Assembly (NCBI GenBank): GCA_016935935.1
Contig: JAFGPZ010000016.1
Span: forward strand, 1-8,050
Source of the DNA: Deltaproteobacteria bacterium
GTDB lineage: Bacteria > Desulfobacterota > Syntrophia > Syntrophales > UBA2210
Direction of reading: 5' to 3'
Length of the DNA stretch: 8,050 nt
Shown here: positions 5,671 through 8,050 of the stretch, in pieces
Layout: each line of letters starts with the position of its first letter
How positions within the stretch are numbered: the stretch's first letter is position 1
Position numbers and translations under genes: made by a program
Notes under the pieces: model-generated
What the model was told of the DNA's origin: nothing
Seen by the model: the letters and a program-made list of their open reading frames with translations, nothing else
The model's database searches: none

Positions 5671-5677
5671 AATATCT

Positions 5678-6217
5678 ATGGCAACGCGAGAATTATACGG
5701 CGTAAAAATTGAATGTGTTCAGGGGAATATTGCGAACCAGCCGGATATTGATGCCATTGTCAACGCGGCCAATGCTGAGTTGCGGATCGGAGGTGGAGTT
5801 GCGGGAGCTATCCACAGGGCCGCGGGGTCGGGTCTGGAAGAGGAATGCCGCCCACTTGCACCGATCCGACCCGGCGAGGCGGTTATAACCGGCGCACATA
5901 ATCTGCCAAATCGCCATGTCATCCATTGTCTTGGACCCGTCTACGGCATAGACAGGCCTTCTGACGAGCTGTTATCCTCCTGTTATCGTAATGCACTGCA
6001 ACTCGCTGAGGACAATGGCATCAGGTCAATCGCCTTTCCTGCCATTTCCGCAGGTGCCTTTGGCTATCCACTGGAAGCAGCTGCGAGGATAGCTGTAAAG
6101 GTGATTTTCGACATGCTGCCCACACTTTCGACGGTTAATCATATTCGACTTGTTTTGTTCAGTAATGCCGACCAGCAAACATACGAGCGAGTTCTTGCCG
6201 AGTTCACAAAAACGTGA
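5678..6217 (+). CDS. Macro-domain protein (ADP-ribose / O-acetyl-ADP-ribose binding or hydrolase)
   Basis: This is a single-domain cytoplasmic protein of 179 residues, the usual size for stand-alone macro domains. Its motifs are GNIANQPDIDAIVNAANAEL (16-35), the Gly-rich GGGVAGAIHRAAG (38-50), VIHCLGPVYG (81-90), SIAFPAISAGAFGYP (117-131, diphosphate and distal-ribose loop) and VLFSNADQQTYE near the C-terminus. Asn29, His46 and the SAGAFG loop are present. Two ligand-site positions are altered: Asn17 replaces the Asp of the usual GDI motif, which contacts the adenine, and Ala42 replaces the Asp of the GGGVDG motif of MacroD-type hydrolases. ADP-ribose binding is likely; hydrolysis by the MacroD mechanism is less certain. 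It stands alone, divergent from the transport operon and convergent with the DUF3108 gene, so genomic context gives no partner. Confidence 0.92.
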   Translation: MATRELYGVKIECVQGNIANQPDIDAIVNAANAELRIGGGVAGAIHRAAGSGLEEECRPLAPIRPGEAVITGAHNLPNRHVIHCLGPVYGIDRPSDELLSSCYRNALQLAEDNGIRSIAFPAISAGAFGYPLEAAARIAVKVIFDMLPTLSTVNHIRLVLFSNADQQTYERVLAEFTKT

Positions 6218-6292
6218 TTTTAAGCAGCGCCCTCAAAGGTTCTCGAAGTTCATGACGGCATAATGAAAAGTCGACGCCTCAGGGGCCGGAGC

Positions 6293-7114
6293 TTACTTGT
6301 TACTCAATTCGGCGCTTAGAAGATCGGCGTTGAAACTACCTACGATAACACTGCTTTTTATGCGAACGGGTATGCGCCGATCGTCGGCCGTAACCCATAT
6401 GTACAGGGACGCATCCTTACTCTTTTTAAACACTCCATCTACGTCGTTCATGTCAACCTGCACAAGAAAGGTATCATAATAGTGACCCTGAACGTCTATT
6501 ACTTCTCGCTCCAGCACTATCGCCCTGCCGGTGACAGTCTTTTTTCCATCTGAAACGGGTATTGCTATTTCTTTCGAGATCTCAAGGTCAGAAAAACGAA
6601 AAGCGAAAAAAACGGACAGGGGATCAAATGATCCGGGCATAATTTTTACCGACGCGTGTTTTTCTCCATTATTAAAATAACGTGCCATCCTCGCCTCCCA
6701 GTCGAAGGCAACCACAACATTGCGTCTGCTTTTCCCCTTGCCTGATTTCCTGTACATGAGCGAACGAGTCATTCCCTTGTCGGTAAAACCTTCCATTCGG
6801 TCACGCACCTTGTAAAAGATATCGGCAAATGAGTTTGTCCGGGCAGTCATAACGAAGTGTTGAGCTTCCAGGCCGTTTACGCTGGTATTGGGCATAACTT
6901 CCAGAACGCTTTGACCTACTGGCATGGAGGACCAGGTTACGATAAAGACCAGTTTTTCACCGGGACTGAAAGGCTTGTCTTCAGGATTATGTGCATGAAT
7001 CGGGGGGATCCACAAGAAGACACACAAAATCAGAGCCCAGGCAGACAACCTGGCAGCAGTTACGTCACGGCCTGGAAGTGATTCATTCTTGCAATTACAA
7101 CATGCATATTTCAT
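6293..7114 (-). CDS. Exported DUF3108 domain protein
   Basis: This protein has 273 residues from ATG 7114. The N-terminus is long and unusual, with CCNCKN (5-10), then a hydrophobic stretch (about 23-38) and a signal peptidase I-like site after IHA. The mature part begins with the DUF3108 pattern KPFSPGEKLVFIVTWSSMPVG (about 47-67) and ends with the matching strand set IWVTADDRRIPVRIKSSVIVGSF. DUF3108 proteins are periplasmic or envelope beta-rich proteins of unknown function, common in Gram-negative bacteria including Deltaproteobacteria. An adjoining TTG at 7117 would add one residue. The ribosome site is poor; GGCGAG lies about 9 bases upstream. It lies 79 bases after the decarboxylase stop on the same strand, so co-transcription is possible, with no functional link known. 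Confidence 0.85.
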   Translation of the reverse strand: MKYACCNCKNESLPGRDVTAARLSAWALILCVFLWIPPIHAHNPEDKPFSPGEKLVFIVTWSSMPVGQSVLEVMPNTSVNGLEAQHFVMTARTNSFADIFYKVRDRMEGFTDKGMTRSLMYRKSGKGKSRRNVVVAFDWEARMARYFNNGEKHASVKIMPGSFDPLSVFFAFRFSDLEISKEIAIPVSDGKKTVTGRAIVLEREVIDVQGHYYDTFLVQVDMNDVDGVFKKSKDASLYIWVTADDRRIPVRIKSSVIVGSFNADLLSAELSNK

Positions 7115-7193
7115 CAACAGTAACTCGCCTTTCCGACAATAAATCCGGCGATATCCATAATACGATCCTAAACATTCAACTTTGGCAGATGCG

Positions 7194-8050
7194 TCATTTT
7201 TTATGCATCACAGCCATAAAATTTTTCTTGCAATCCCTCGGGGAGATCGTCGGCCTCACGAGGTTTTTCCTGGACCCTTTCCTGACGAGAACCTCAAGGA
7301 ACTGGATATCACCGGCCGCCATTTTCTCGGCAGCTTTTAAAAGATCTTCCTCGTTGTCTGCGGATAAAACCGACTTATAACCGCAGGAAACCACTATTTT
7401 AGAAAGAGCGACCGATACAGCAGCAGTAGGTTGGCCACCGACGGAATCATGAGCCCCGTTATTGAAAACAATATGCCTGAAATTCTTTAACCCTAAGGAG
7501 GCGTTGACAGCGAGAGAACCCATGTGCATAAGAACAGAGCCGTCTCCGTCAAAACAATATACTGTTCTATCCCATCTACTTGCTGCGATTCCCAAGGCTA
7601 TCTGTGACGTGTGCCCCATCGATCCGACAGCAAGAAAATCATTAGCATGGCTCTGCCCGTTTTTTTCCCTTATTTCAAATAACTCCCTGGATATAGTCCC
7701 CGTAGTCGCAACAATCAGATCATCTTTCCGCAAAACACCCACAATAATTTCTATTGCCCTTTCTTTCTCCAGACGGGAAACATCTTCCTGAACACGTTGA
7801 AGCTTATATTCACTGAATATATCCTTCTTGACGACAACTGCAAAAGGTTTGTTTTTTCCCAGAACACTTGCCGCTTTTTCCCATACGGAGTCGATGTTTT
7901 CAGTTTCACCGGCCACCATGTAGTCTATTCCCAGACATTCGAGAAGAGAAAGGGTGATCTTGCCTTGTTTGATATGCTGTGGCTCATCCCTGACACCGGG
8001 TTCGCCCCGCCAGCCTATCAGCAGAAGGACAGGTATGTTATAGACGTCCT
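7194..8050 (-). CDS. Phosphonopyruvate decarboxylase, C-terminal three quarters (5' end outside window)
   Basis: This thiamine diphosphate enzyme converts 3-phosphonopyruvate to phosphonoacetaldehyde and CO2, the step that pulls PEP mutase toward C-P bond formation. The frame is open to the right edge (first whole codon at 8048), giving 284 residues, whereas the family has about 370-380. An internal ATG at 7919 is not the real start. In-window residues 5-29 contain IPVLLLIGWRGEPG and DEPQHIKQG, typical of this enzyme. They are followed by TTGTISRELFE, VGSMGHTSQIALGIA, the diphosphate/Mg motif GDGSVLMHMGSL (168-179) and NNGAHDSVGGQPT (196-208). The HMG and SVGGQPT segments fit phosphonopyruvate better than sulfopyruvate decarboxylase. 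A PEP mutase gene is expected just beyond the right edge. Confidence 0.92.
   Translation of the reverse strand, partial: DVYNIPVLLLIGWRGEPGVRDEPQHIKQGKITLSLLECLGIDYMVAGETENIDSVWEKAASVLGKNKPFAVVVKKDIFSEYKLQRVQEDVSRLEKERAIEIIVGVLRKDDLIVATTGTISRELFEIREKNGQSHANDFLAVGSMGHTSQIALGIAASRWDRTVYCFDGDGSVLMHMGSLAVNASLGLKNFRHIVFNNGAHDSVGGQPTAAVSVALSKIVVSCGYKSVLSADNEEDLLKAAEKMAAGDIQFLEVLVRKGSRKNLVRPTISPRDCKKNFMAVMHKK

Larger units (their letters stand above)
4882..5677. other. Long divergent intergenic region between the transport operon and the macro-domain gene
   Basis: About 790 bases hold no recognisable long gene. The part from 4900 to 5250 is similar in composition to its neighbours. From about 5250 to 5660 it is clearly AT-rich. 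Its contents are listed separately: a minus-strand promoter candidate with an upstream palindrome, a folded inverted repeat near 5214-5259, two plus-strand promoter candidates, an inverted repeat at 5449-5470, a short Cys-rich frame, and a palindrome plus T tract ahead of the macro gene. I recognise no known riboswitch class, tRNA or insertion-sequence end. Confidence 0.7.

Noticed and set aside
6218..6292. Bidirectional terminator expected between the convergent macro and DUF3108 genes
   Set aside because: No clear GC-rich hairpin followed by a T run was found on either strand; only short A/T runs and a GC-rich patch are present.
7125..7151. TCGCC/GGCGA inverted repeat upstream of the DUF3108 start
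   Set aside because: It has five pairs around a 17-base loop and no further support for an RNA element.
7194..7919. Treating ATG 7919 as the decarboxylase start
   Set aside because: The frame is open upstream to the window edge and encodes the conserved GWRGEPG and DEPQHIKQG segments, so the true start lies beyond 8050.

Overview
The window looks like a chromosomal segment of a Gram-negative bacterium with mid-range GC. A TAXI-type TRAP transporter, a DUF3108 exported protein and a phosphonopyruvate decarboxylase together suggest a Desulfobacterota-like (deltaproteobacterial) or similar anaerobe. The lineage is an inference from gene content only.

Left half (1-4881, all minus strand). This is one probable catabolic operon, read right to left. 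It runs from an M20-family amidase/N-carbamoylase (GTG start), through a TAXI solute-binding protein and a fused DctQM TRAP permease, to the first 82 codons of a COG1228-like amidohydrolase that leaves the window at base 1. The layout suggests import of a small organic acid or amide followed by C-N bond hydrolysis by two metallohydrolases. The gaps between the genes are structured. A 33-codon reading frame with a very good ribosome binding site precedes the binding-protein gene, and its end overlaps RNA segments that can pair in two exclusive ways. Two hairpins separate the binding-protein and permease genes. A 13-codon reading frame precedes the amidohydrolase and overlaps an alternative start of it.

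Middle (4882-5677). This is a 790-base divergent intergenic region. Its operon side carries a good minus-strand promoter candidate with a palindrome just upstream. Its right part is AT-rich and holds plus-strand promoter candidates, several inverted repeats with shared half-sites, a 23-codon Cys-rich reading frame, and a 20-base palindrome followed by T5 directly before an unusually long Shine-Dalgarno tract.

Right half. A single plus-strand macro-domain protein (5678-6217), probably an ADP-ribose or O-acetyl-ADP-ribose binding or hydrolysing enzyme with two altered ligand-loop residues, converges on two minus-strand genes. These are an exported DUF3108 protein and the C-terminal three quarters of a phosphonopyruvate decarboxylase entering from the right edge. 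The decarboxylase marks the start of C-P bond (phosphonate) biosynthesis, so the sequence beyond base 8050 should hold PEP mutase and tailoring genes.

No rRNA, tRNA, CRISPR array, insertion sequence or origin was seen.
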